A stretch of DNA of 64,000 bases from contig JAUZTG010000034.1 of assembly GCA_030734395.1 (NCBI GenBank), positions 806,001 to 870,000 of the forward strand, in the 5' to 3' direction. The stretch comes from Sarocladium kiliense (Eukaryota; Ascomycota; Sordariomycetes; Hypocreales; Sarocladiaceae). A program made the position numbers and the translations under genes. This document shows, piece by piece, positions 23,952 to 34,457 of this stretch; position 1 is the first letter of the stretch, and each line of letters starts with the position of its first letter. The notes below the pieces were generated by a model. That model was not told where the DNA came from. It was given only the letters and a program-made list of their open reading frames with translations, and ran no database searches.

Positions 23952-25497
23952 TCAATTCCCTCCAAGCAGGGCCACGCATAGGTCCTCGTAGTCACCACGC
24001 AAGGCTTCTTTCACATCAGTCTTCAAGGGCTTTCTGTACACAGTCTTGTAGGCACCCTTGGCAGCAGTCAGGCGGGGAGGGTTCCAGTACAGCGTAGTGA
24101 GGCGGTAGATGAACTGCTTATCCTTGACACCCACCTTCCCCGCAAGAGGGCTGTGGAGCCACTCAGCATCGGCCTTGGCGCGGTCGTTGGCCATGAGGAG
24201 CAGGTGGAGCAGTGCGTCCTCAATGTCGCCGCGGAATTCTTTCTCAATGACATCCTGCAGGGGTCGATGATATTTGGTGCGGTAGGCCTCGTTGATGGCA
24301 CGGATCTGGGCCTCGTTCGAATTGATAAGAATCTGGGCAACGGACACAGCACTGGCACCAACGACGCCCTCGGTGGAGCGGTGCAGCTCCGTGACCTTGC
24401 TTTCGACATCAGCCTGGTTGACGAGTGCAGAGGGTTCAGGCTTGCCCCCGGCTAGAGCCATGCTGTAGATGCGGAAGAGTGTGTCGTTGACCTCGCTCTT
24501 AATCTGCGCTAGGAGATCCTTGCCCTCAACGCGCTTGTACTCGGCCGCAATGGCCTTGATGTCGGCATTGGTTCGGCAGAGGAGGACATCCGCAAGCGCA
24601 GCCTCGTCAGTCCCGGCGCCGGCCATGGCCTTTTTTAGTGTGCGCGCGTCGTTCTCAAGCGGGCCGCGGATGAGAGCTAGCAGGGCGTCCTCGAAATCGC
24701 CGCGCGTCTCACTCTTGATGTCATTTACAAGATCACGGATGAAGCGCTTGTTGTAGTCGGCGACGAGCTGCTGCATAGCCCAAGGATTGGTATACTTGGG
24801 GCTCGTGAGGATCTTGATGAGGGCCTTCTCGTCACAGCCCATGCCCTTCATGGCCTTACGCAGGCCCTCAACATCAGCACTCGTGTCGACGGGGTGGTAA
24901 AACTGCTTCTGGGAGACATCGTATCCAGGGGAAGGGGGGGCAGGCGGGCCGGCAGGTGGCTGACCGTATGGCTGCTGCCACTGCTGAGGCTTTCAAAGCA
25001 TGTAAGCGGGGCAGAACAATCACAGAGGTCGGGAGGCAGGGAGGGAGGGAGATGCTCACGGGTGCGGCCCCATAAGGCGGCTGCTGATTGTACTGATACG
25101 CGCCTAACTGCGCGGGTTGGCCAGATGGCGCACTATACGCCTGTTGTTGTCCATACTGCTGCGGAGGAGGCTGGTTGGGATAGCCCTGATGAGGAGGAGG
25201 TTGTGTCTGTCCAGGGAACTGCTGTGGGGGCTGCCCGTAAGGCTGAGCCGGTGCTTGTCCTGGGAATTGCTGCGGGGGTTGTCCATAAGGCTGAGCTGGT
25301 GCTTGTCCTGGGAACTGCTGCGGGGGTTGGCCATGATAGGGAGGCTGGCCCTGGGGAGGATACTGCCCAGGAGGGGGTTGTCCATACGGCTGCTGGAACT
25401 GGCCGGCGGGAGCTTGGCCGGGAGGGCCTGGAGGAGACTGATACCCTGGATAGCCACCTGGCGGGGCCTGGCCATGCTGCTGCTGAAAAGGGTCCAT
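23952..25497 (-). CDS. Annexin with Gln/Pro/Tyr/Gly-rich N-terminal tail
   Basis: Two exons: 25497-25060 and about 24983-23952. The donor is GTGAGC; the acceptor is one of several in-phase AGs near 24,984. The product is about 489 residues. Residues 1-160 are a PQG-rich tail built of YGQPPQQFPGQ-type repeats. Four annexin repeats follow; the first has MKGMGCDEKALIKIL and later ones GAGTDEAALADVL, RGDIEDALLHLL and RGDYEDLCVALLGG at the C-terminus. The GxGTDE and D/E pattern for type II Ca2+ sites is clearest in repeat 2. Annexins bind acidic membranes with Ca2+ (family knowledge). Fungal annexins often carry such tails. It is divergent from a VWA gene with a similar tail. Confidence 0.93.
25229..25324 (-). 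repeat. 48 bp tandem repeat inside the annexin tail
   Basis: Two direct copies (25,229-25,276 and 25,277-25,324) encoding a 16-residue unit containing QFPGQAPAQPYGQPP. The copies differ at a few third-codon positions. Confidence 0.85.
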
Positions 25498-26398
25498 TTC
25501 AATATGTACCTCGTGTGGAAGGATGGGATTGATAGGTAGAGGGGGTGGGCAGTTCTGGTACGGGGAACAAGAACAGGAAGGATTCGAGGGGGGGAAGATA
25601 TAGGATAGATATGAGGACCTGTGGACGAGAGACACTTATCCAGAACATTAAACAGACCTGGAGGGAATTAAGAGCTGAACTTCCCCACACCGAGGACGAA
25701 GCACCTCCTGCGCCTGTCCATCCAACCTCGACTGATGACGGACCTCATTGGCCGAAGGCTGCCAGACAATTAGCCCATCAAAAAAGGGAAAAGTCCTAAA
25801 CGCCTATCCGGAGCTGGCAGACCAATAACGGACCCCCGAACAATATTTTCTGGGGAGGGATGCCCACAGGCGGGACGATTATGTGCCGCGTTACGAAGTA
25901 CTGCACTCCATGATGGGGGGACCCTGGAGGCCTCAATGGAGGGGTAGCGAACCAACAGCATCGCATCAGGCTGATTCAAGCTTCGGGACAGATGAGCCAC
26001 GGGACCCGCCACAAGGTTCTCTGCCTTGCCTGACCAAGCCTCTCCACGGTGTACCATGGCGCATACTAGAGCTTGGGCAATTGAATCATCGACCCCTCAA
26101 ATGATGGCCCAAACCTTCACCTCGCTCGTCCTCCCCCTTCAAATTGCTCTTGCGGATTCATCTTATTTTGGCGATACCAGAACGCGAAAACGCCGTCAGT
26201 CTGACCGGAGATACTTTCCTATAATCGACACTCCTACAAGAAAGCACAATGGGAGTAAGTCTTGGACGCGATGTTGATGCTACTCAAAGGCACCGCCCGC
26301 CATCAAAGACCCAATCTTTCGAAGTCATCCGTCGCTGACCTTGGCCTTCTTGCCTCTTCGTTTTAAAGCTTGCATCGAAGCTAGGAGCTGCTGCTGCC
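25498..26398. promoter_or_regulatory. Divergent promoter region, annexin / VWA protein
   Basis: About 0.9 kb separates two opposite-strand start regions. An ATG followed at once by a consensus donor (ATGGGA then GTAAGT, 26,249-26,260) could be a tiny first exon of the VWA gene, joined in phase to an acceptor near 26,380. This cannot be decided from sequence alone. Confidence 0.45.
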
Positions 26399-28066
26399 AT
26401 GGCGCCGGCTGCCTCAGCGCTGCTCTCAAGCCATGGAAAGCCGCTCCAGGGCCAATACCCACCATATGGACAACAACAACCTTTTGGGCAGCAACCACCG
26501 CAGCAATCGTCATCTCAGTGGACGCAGCCTCCTTATGGACAACAGCAACCTTATGGTCAGACGTCACTGCAACAGCCGCCTCATGGACAGCAGCACTATT
26601 ACGGGCAACAGCAGCCACATGGGCAGCAGCCACCCTATGGACAACAATCGCCAGCGCAACAGCAACTAAACTATGGACAGCAACCATCCTATGGACAACA
26701 ATCGCCTGCGCAACAGCAACATAGTTATGGACAGCAACCACCGCATGGACAACAGCCACCCTATGGCCAACAGCCACAGTATGGCCAACAACCACAGTAT
26801 GGCCAACAACCACAGTATGGCCAACAACCACAGTATGGCCAACAGCAGCAGCAGTATGGACAGCAATTGCAGCATGGTCAGCAGCAACCCTACGCACAGG
26901 CTCCCTATCAGCAGGGCTACGGAGCCGGATATGTTTGTTCCCTTCGTTTCAACTCCAAGGAAACTCTTCGAAGTCAGCTAACGGAATATCACCCAGGCCC
27001 AAAATCCACAGTACCCCGGGTACAATGTCCCTTCCGGCCAACCGCCACCGCTGCAGCAGCCTGTTGGCCCAGCCTTTGATGCTTTCAAAAGAATACTGCA
27101 GCAAACGATCCAAGAACGAAATCTAGCGTCATTCTACCCGTTCGGTTCACCAGTTGTCGACGACATTGCAAACCGAGCCACGCAACAAGTAGGGCAGCTG
27201 TGCCAGAAATGGCGGATCCCATGGGAGATCGGCAGCGACTTGGCGAAGCTGGGTCTGTATGATCTTGTCCTGTATATTGGTCAGTATGCAATTATCCGTT
27301 GCGAGAGGAGCTCCTGGTTAATATGATACATGTGGCGCACGTAGATGACTCAGGATCTATGAGATTTGAAGAGAACGGCGAACGCATCAAGGATCTCCAA
27401 TTAATCCTGCAGCGTGTGACGTACGCTGCCACCCTTTTCGATAACGACGGAATATCAGTGCGGTTCATGAACAGTACCCCTCCGCCGCACCTCATCAATG
27501 GCATCCGGGATGATAAGCAAGTCGAAACTCTTATGCAGTCCCTACAGTATAAGGGCCTGACCCCCATGGGTACGGAGCTGAGAAAGAGAGTCATTGACGA
27601 GCTGGTCGTCGGCAAAGCACGCTCTGGAGAGCTGCGGAAACCAGTGTTGGTGATTGTGCTAACGGATGGACAACCCTCGGGCGAGCCGGATAGCGCCATC
27701 TTTGACACAATCAGGTACACGAACGCGCAGCTGCAGCAGAGCCGGTACGGTGCCGGTGCCGTGGCGTTTCAGATTGCACAGGTCGGGAACGATCAGGAAG
27801 CCAGGGCCTTCCTGGCAAAGATGGACAGAGACCCGGTCATTGGCGGTCTCGTGGATTGCACAAGCAGTGGGTCCTTTACTATCCGCTCTATCTTGCAATC
27901 AGCCTTCTGACATATGCTACTAGATTACGAGAATGAATCTGCCGAGATGGCTCAATCAAATCCTCCGGTCGACCTTACCCCCGAGCTTTGGCTCGTCAAG
28001 CTTCTCCTGGGTGCCATTGATCACTCCTATGATCGAAAGGATGAAAAGGGTCAGAGGGTCCCATGA
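26399..28066 (+). CDS. VWA-domain protein with PYGQQ-repeat tail (copine-like)
   Basis: Exons 26399-26932, 26997-27279, 27345-27866 and 27924-28066 give about 493 residues; phases agree at all joins. The N-terminal 180 residues are Gln/Tyr/Gly/Pro/His repeats (PYGQQ, QYGQQP). After it comes PAFDAFKRILQQTIQERNL, then a von Willebrand A domain with an intact MIDAS: DDSGS at the exon 3/4 join, GLTPMGT, and VLTDGQPSG. The last intron (GTGGGT donor, CTGAC branch site, CTAG acceptor) removes an apparent stop at 27,908; the true end is VDLTPELWLVKLLLG...KDEKGQRVP. MIDAS domains bind divalent metal and protein ligands. A tiny upstream exon at 26,249 may supply the real start. Confidence 0.82.
26759..26848 (+). 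repeat. 18 bp tandem repeat inside the VWA tail
   Basis: Five units of about 18 bp; the three central ones (26,777-26,830) are identical and encode QYGQQP. The outer two are variants. Near-identity at synonymous sites suggests recent expansion. Confidence 0.88.
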
Positions 28067-29213
28067 CGGGGTGTGCTACTTATGAATTGTTGATTCCGCG
28101 CTTGCTTGGAATGCTGATGAACGCCTGTCCTTGAGACCCGAGACTCTTTTTGGAGAAACGAGAGTGGCAAGGTAAAGAGCATAATGGTACGGCTATTAAA
28201 AAAAAAGAAATAGTGTAATTCTATGCTAGGTAGTAGATAAAAGGGGAGAAGAGGAGACTAAAATTAAGCAACAAGAGACAAAACACAACCCTAGAAGGCT
28301 CAATCATTTAATCAGATACTTAGAAATGTCGGTTCGTTCGGTTCGTTCGAGCATCAGAGGTATTCCGGGTAGCTAGTAGCTTCCAGCGACTATCAACCTA
28401 GTGAGCAATTTAAATGTTATAAAGGAGACAATCAAGTAAATTATAAGAATCGTGAGCTATTTAATCAATTACATATGCAAAGTAATATATTATTTATATA
28501 ATATCTAAAGCTATCGCGGAGAAGAGAGCCTCACTTCGACAAGCTTAGGTTGCCATACGTTAGGTTTCTCTGTGGGAAGGCGTGATGTACTCGGTACAAC
28601 AGGCTACCTGGAGGGGCAGGGAAGCATCGTCATATTTTCCCTCCTAAAACATCAGGAGCAATTCATATGGGCTTCATCTGCTTTCACACGCCCCGGCGTT
28701 TATCTTCTTATTCTGGTTATCAGCGCCTACGGTCACCTCAGAACCTAGCCAACAGGGCAACGCGCATATGCAGATCTCGCCTCATATACACGAAGGTGCA
28801 CAAAGCGGCTTCTCCTGCAGGATGTGATGGCGTATCACAGCACAGAGTCGAGAGCCTCGTGGCTGCCTAACGAGGCCCAAGTCTTGACCAAGATCTGGTG
28901 CTGACTGAAACCTGGGAATGACGGAAAACCACGTATTGGCCAGAGTCCCAGACTTTGGTTAAGCTCTTGCTGCCGTCCACTGTGAGTGGGATGGACAAAA
29001 CCTGGTCAATACCACTGAGGTCAGGCCTTCATGGCAGATATAAAATCCAGAGCTAGTCCGTCGCTGATACTCAACGTCGCTTCCCTCATCTACAAGTTGA
29101 GATCTGCGAACTTTTCGGTTCTGGCTCGACATCACGGTTCTTCACCGTACTATATTTGTCTGTGACGACGAAGCAGCCGGCTTTCAAGTACCCCCGCCTC
29201 AGTCAGCACAACG
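28067..29213. other. AT-rich gene-free region
   Basis: About 28,190-28,510 is AT-rich (AATATATTATTTATATAATATC), flanked by normal composition. A 9 bp CGGTTCGTT unit is duplicated in tandem at 28,330-28,347. No gene was seen. Confidence 0.5.
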
Positions 29214-29420
29214 ATGTCGTCGCCAGAGGATTGGACACGACAAAAGGATCGCATCCTGACTCTGTACAGCACAAACTCATTGGATCACATTGCCAAACTA
29301 ACGAGTGCCGAGCATGCCTTTGAAGCCTCATAAGTGCACATCCTCTATCTTTTCCTGACATAATGCACGCTTCCTATACTAACCACTTGTGTAGAGACTG
29401 GCAATTGAAATAAGATGGAT
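29214..29420 (+). pseudogene. Relic of a clr5-domain gene (N-terminal part)
   Basis: A 39-codon frame at 29,214-29,333 starts ATG and encodes EDWTRQKDRILTLY, then LDHIAKLTSAEHAFEAS, which fits the N-terminal fungal clr5 domain (W...K..I..LY...L..I...M...H.F.AS). In that family an intron often follows AS. Here the bases are ATAAGT where a GTAAGT donor would be expected, giving a TAA stop. After a TACTAAC-like branch site and a TGTGTAG acceptor, DWQLK follows, as in the family, but then a stop or frame change breaks it. No downstream ankyrin or other body was found. The call rests on a short match. Confidence 0.5.
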
Positions 29421-30180
29421 CTCTGGGATGCTGTACTACCATTGCATATAGGATAGTGATATGCATAGGAAGTAGCTAGTGAATCATTAGCTGGTATCAA
29501 ATTATGCAATCAACAGGGTGTAGGGTCACCGGTCACTCATTAGATCCATTTCTGTCCTCGAGACTCAATTACTACCTCTGCTTTCTCACTACAGACTGGT
29601 TTCATTTCCGTGGAGCCTTGATTTCCCTGTTTTCTTTTCCCCTTACAAGTTCTAGCAGAGTGAGAATAGTGAGCGAGATTGCTTCTGCTAATTCTGCTAG
29701 GACTCGTCTTGCCTCGCTGAGAGGTCTTGATTGTTAGCATATACACAAACGATTACTAAGTAGGAGGCTACTCTGCAGATCTTGGCGCTTGTAATTAGTC
29801 ACGATCTTGCTTGGGGCACATATGCAAAGGCAGGTTGTCACGAGTCAAGCTCGGGAGGCTCACGCTCTTCTGTCCTAACTTATGCACTTGAGCTGGCGCG
29901 AAGCGAGGCTCTTGGCCCGGATAGCTTCCGTTAGGGGTGGACCCTTCTGCGGGACGCATCCGAGGTCCCTCCCAGGTTTGAATCCATTCCGCCAACAATT
30001 CGTTCTACCTCGATAGGGCAACGTCGGGAAACTAGGAGGGCCTCCTCCTGAACCTGTGATTTAAGATGGGCTTTGGCTGTCTGGTCGGGCAACACTGTAG
30101 CAGTGATGCCATATCACCCCCGCACAGCCTGAGATCTATACCCGAGAAGCGGCTAACAACCTCTGCTTGCCGTCCTCACA
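29421..30180. other. Intergenic region upstream of aldehyde dehydrogenase
   Basis: No gene was seen. It contains the promoter of the aldehyde dehydrogenase gene; no clear TATA box near the start codon. Confidence 0.4.
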
Positions 30181-31663
30181 ATGACTTTCACGGTTCCGCT
30201 CTTCATCAATGGCAAAGATCGTGTGACCGAGTCAACATTCGAAGTGACTTCGCCTGCTACGAATGAACCTGTTCACAGATGCTCCAGCGCATCACTGGCC
30301 GATGTGCAAGATGTCGCAGACGCCGCGGCGAGGGCGTTCCCAGCATGGCGCAAGCTGACCCCTGTGAAGAGGAGAGATTACTTCTTGAAGGCGGCTGAAG
30401 TCATGGAGAGGCGGAGGGGAGAGCTCGCACAGTACATGGTAGATGAGACAGGTGCCTCGCAGGACTGGGCGAACTTCAACTTGTCCGGCGCCATTGAGAT
30501 CCTCAGGGACACCGCGGGGAGAATAGTGACGATCGAGGGCTCAGTGGTTTCCACAATGAACGAAAATGTCGGCGCAATGGTCCTAAGAGAGCCCTATGGC
30601 GTAGTTCTCGGCATCGCCCCCTGGTATGTAGTCCATTCTCATCCCTGATCAGCAATGCCAACCCGCTTACAGAGAGTGAAGGAACGCACCATACATTTTG
30701 GGTATGAGAGCTATTGCCTACCCGCTCGCGTGCGGAAACACCGCCATTCTTAAAGGCAGCGAGCTGTCACCCAAGATCATGTGGGCCATGGTGAGCTGCT
30801 TTCACGAGGCTGGTCTCCCTGCCGGCGTCGTCAACTACATCGTCCACACGCCGCAGGATGCTCCCGCAATCACCCAAGCCCTCATCTCACAACCCGTCAT
30901 TAAGAAGATCAACTTCACGGGCAGCACCGGCGTGGGACGCATTATTGCCAAGTTGGCTGCTGAGCAGCTCAAACCTGTCCTTCTGGAGCTGGGTGGTAAG
31001 GCACCAGCGATTGTATGGGAGGATGCAGATGTGACCCTCGCTGCGGAGCAGTGCGTTCTCGGAGCTTTCTTCAACAGCGGTCAGATTTGCATGAGTACTG
31101 AGCGCATCATTGTGCACACTGCTATTTATGCCACGTTTAAGGTGGCTCTAGGAGTCGCTATGGAGAAAATGTTCCCTCAAAAGGGCGACACGCAGGTTCT
31201 CATTACCAGCGCTGCCGTTTCAAAGACGACGAAACTCGTCCACGATGCCCTTGGAAAGGGGGCAACCATTGTGGCGGGTCATTCACCGTCGAGTGACGCT
31301 ATAAGCACCAGGATGCGCCCAGTTGCTGTCGAAGGCATCTCAAAACAGATGGAGATTTACGCCACGGAGTCTTTCGGACCGACCGTAGCCCTCTTCGAGA
31401 TTGAGACGGAGGAGGAAGCACTGGAGCTGGCGAATGACACCGAGTACGGCCTGTCATCGGCTGTGTTCAGTGCTGATCTTGGGACGGCGATGCGTATCGC
31501 GAGGGGGATCGAGACGGGAGCTGTACACATTAATAGCATGAGCGTGCACGATGAGCCAGGGATGCCGCATGGCGGAGCGAAGGCGAGTGGCTATGGGCGG
31601 TTCAATGCGGATGCTGGGCTGAGCGAGTGGACGAGGACGAAGACACTGACGTTTCCTGTCTGA
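30181..31663 (+). CDS. NAD(P)+-dependent aldehyde dehydrogenase, salicylaldehyde/vanillin dehydrogenase-like
   Basis: Two exons, 30181-30623 and 30682-31663, 474 residues. The intron splits the Trp codon of GIAPWNAPYIL and has a GTATGT donor; joining restores the conserved motif. The ALDH fold is complete: LREPYGVVLGIAPWN, cofactor loop FTGSTGVGR, general base in LELGGKAP (Glu250), catalytic Cys284 in NSGQICMSTE, and ESFGPTVALF. These oxidise aldehydes to acids. The NAPY and GMPHGGAKASGYGRF elements resemble bacterial and fungal enzymes acting on aromatic aldehydes (inference). There is no targeting signal, so it is probably cytosolic. It converges with the sugar permease and could take the aldehyde made by the TPP enzyme at 43,061. 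Confidence 0.93.
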
Positions 31664-32053
31664 ACGGGGATGAAGATTGGGGTTCTTTCTGCGTGAATAC
31701 TATGCGAAATTCAATGTCATCACTATGCTCTATTGAAATTAATGTAGACTGAATGTTAATTTATCATGGCCTTGACTTGGTAGCAATGATTGACTCTCGT
31801 TGTCCAGCTTGGTAACCTAAACTGCGACCAATGGTCACTAGTCAGAGTATTAAGTTGTCCGGAACTTCTTCACTGATTATGCATTGCGACAAGACCGATT
31901 GGGAAAGCCTACAACACAGGCCGAGCGATTGCATCACGATATAAAGTCCATAGGAGAAGAGTCCTCGGGTTCTATATGGTCTATCCACCGTACTTCCTAA
32001 TAAACTATAGTATCCAGACAGCACGCGTGGACAATCTTGTGTGAAAAACAAGA
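31664..32053. other. Convergent intergenic region
   Basis: 390 bp between the stop codons of the aldehyde dehydrogenase and sugar permease genes; probably both 3' UTRs. Confidence 0.5.
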
Positions 32054-33784
32054 CTACTTGGTCTCCTGCCTTGATTCCTTCTTCTTCAGATCATCCGAAT
32101 CGTCCCACTGCGACGGGGAATGTCCATCAAAGATAGCGGCGACCGCCTCAAGACTAGGACCCTTGGTCTCCACGAAGAATTTCCAAACCACCGCGAGCTC
32201 AATAGCGAGCCAAGCAACATAGACAAAGTAGTACTTCCAGGCAAGTGCCTGAAGACCAATAGGGTTGACAAGGGTATTAATGAAGTTGCTCGCCTTGCCG
32301 AAGAACATGAGAACAGAGAAACCCTTGCCCCGAATGGGATAAGGAAGAATCTCAACGGGGTAAGAGTAGAGAAGGGCGTTAAAAGCCAAGTTGTAGAAGA
32401 GGTAGTAGAGGAAGAGCATGGCGATAACGGCCCTGCCGGCGGCGGTATTGTGGCTCTCGTTGAAGAGGCCGGCGCAGAGGGTCTGCGAGGCGAAGATGGC
32501 AAGCATGCCCCCAACGGAGATGAGAAACTGCGTGCGACGCTTCATGTGAGCGGTGAGGAAGGCGGAGATAACAGAGGTGAGCCAGTTGAAAATCATGAGG
32601 CAGCCGTTCAGGATATTGCGCTCTCGAGCATCGGTGACGCCGACTGTCTCGAGCACGCGAACGAGGTAGTATGAGACGAGGCCGTTGCCTGACCACTGAC
32701 TGAAACAGCCGAGACAGATGAGAATGAAGAGTCTGCGACGGTTGCCAGGCGAGTTGATGAGCTCCTTCCAGCCCATCTCGTTGTTGACCTCGACCTCGAT
32801 GACGTTGCGCATCTGCTCGAACTCGAGCTTAACCAGCTCGTCGTCGGGGTTGCCGTTGCCGTGCCACTTGACAAGCACGGCTTGGGCATCCTCACTGCGG
32901 CCGTTGGCGATGAGCCAGCGAGGGGATTCCGGGAGGAGAAAGACGCAGCAGACGGGTACGAGGGCGGGAGCGGCCTGCAGCAAGGAGGGGATACGCCAGG
33001 ACCACTCGCTGGGGATGGAGAAGGTACCAAATGTGATCCAGGCAGCGAGAATGGCTCCGATGTACCATGATGTCTGGTAGAGAGAGGTAATGACCTGGCG
33101 CTCCTTGGGGTGGGCGAGTTCGCCAATCAGTACGGGGGCATAGGCGTTGGCGAAGACGAGGCCGAAGCCGATGATGAAGCGGGATACGAGGAACATGGCG
33201 ACTGGGCAGCTCATGTCAGCGAAAGATCGGATGCAGATTGGAGAGGAAATCACACTTACAGTGAACCGAGGAGCCCTGGATGACACCGCCAATGGCCATG
33301 ATGATAGATCCGACGAAGATGCCCATGCGGCGTCCCCAGCGATCACCTACCAGGCTGATAAAGGGGCTGGCGACGACACATCCAAGGGGAAGGATAGCCG
33401 ACATGATGCCGAGGAGCGCACCGCGAGGCTTCCCAAAGTCTGAAGCAACGTCAAATTAGCGACATGAAAGCTCAAAACAAAAAAAGCAATAGAATTAGAA
33501 AGGAGAGAGGGAGACAGAGACTTACACTCATCCCAGGCGGGCACGGCCTGGAGACCAGACATCATAGAAGCGTCGAAGCCGAGAGTAATAGCCGCGACCA
33601 GACAGGCAGGGATAATCAAGAGGTACAGCTTCAGGAGGTTTCCGTTCTTCCAGAAGGGAGGGGCCGTGAGGGCGAGTGCCTGGATTTGCGCGTCGAGGTC
33701 GAGAGTCTGCGTGGTGAGAGGCTCGGTAGCCGTCTCAGCGACTGCGGCGTCAGCCGTCTTGGCTGGTTGCTCATGCTTGCCCAT
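32054..33784 (-). CDS. MFS sugar transporter, lactose permease-like
   Basis: Three exons: 33784-33526, 33439-33260 and 33201-32054, giving 528 residues. Introns are GT-AG and in phase. Sugar-porter signatures are present: GFDASMMSG in helix 1, GDRWGRRMG between helices 2 and 3, RFIIGFGLVFANAYAPVLIGELAHPKER, PESPRWLIANGR, and a C-terminal FVETKGPSLEAV. About twelve hydrophobic segments are visible. These features fit the fungal lactose/cellobiose permease branch; the long cytosolic N-terminus (about 50 residues) is typical. It shares a 673 bp promoter with the GH3 beta-glucosidase, so import of a disaccharide or glucoside followed by intracellular hydrolysis is the likely pairing. Confidence 0.92.
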
Positions 33785-34457
33785 AGTGAGACTGATGATA
33801 CTTGGTGTGTAAAGATGGTCTTCCCGATTTGAGAGCGAAGTTCTCGTGGCAGTGACTTGGGGCATGGATGTAGTTGATGGCATCGAGCAGCGGGACGCTG
33901 TCTAATATACTGGCGCGCGCGGGCCAGTTCCCGGCATCGGCATCGTGAGGCTCGCCTGTAGTTTGCAGTTAGAAGTGCGAAAAGGGCAGTCCAGACAGCA
34001 AGTTTTCTGTGGGGAGAGGGCAACACATAATTCATGTTCTTCGCCTCTTTTTTCCCCACGGGGGCTGAAGTCTAACGGAATATCGTAGAGTAGTGACAGC
34101 CGGGTGTTTGCCGAGATCACCGGATGCTTCCCGGAGCCCCTCTTATATGACGTTTTTTTTTGGTATGTATAGCTTCAGTTCGGGTGAAAACCCTTCAGCA
34201 TATGTCATTGTTACCTAAGGAAGACAAGATCTTCCAAGCGTTTGAGGGCTAATTAACTGTCTTAGTTTACACCGTGTCCGGCCGACTCTCAGGGCGAGCT
34301 ATAAGAGGGCGAGAGCTGACGGTGACCCGAGTTGCTGTATAAAACTATTGTGGGGTGTTTGCTATAAGAGACATATTGGTGAGTCTAACTTGAAGTGTCA
34401 ACTTAATAAGCAAATTCAAGGGACTCTGTTGATATAGCGTAGGCCGCAACTTTCAAG
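33785..34457. promoter_or_regulatory. Divergent promoter, sugar permease / beta-glucosidase
   Basis: 673 bp between two opposite-strand start codons. TATAAAA at 34,338-34,344 is well placed for the beta-glucosidase. A CGGCCG palindrome near 34,276 is a possible target for a Zn2Cys6 regulator. Confidence 0.6.

Noticed and set aside
26759..26848. CRISPR-like repeat array
   Set aside because: The units are contiguous coding repeats without spacers, in a eukaryotic gene.
32120..32674. 184-codon plus-strand frame
   Set aside because: Exact antisense of the sugar permease exon, explained by codon bias of the real gene.
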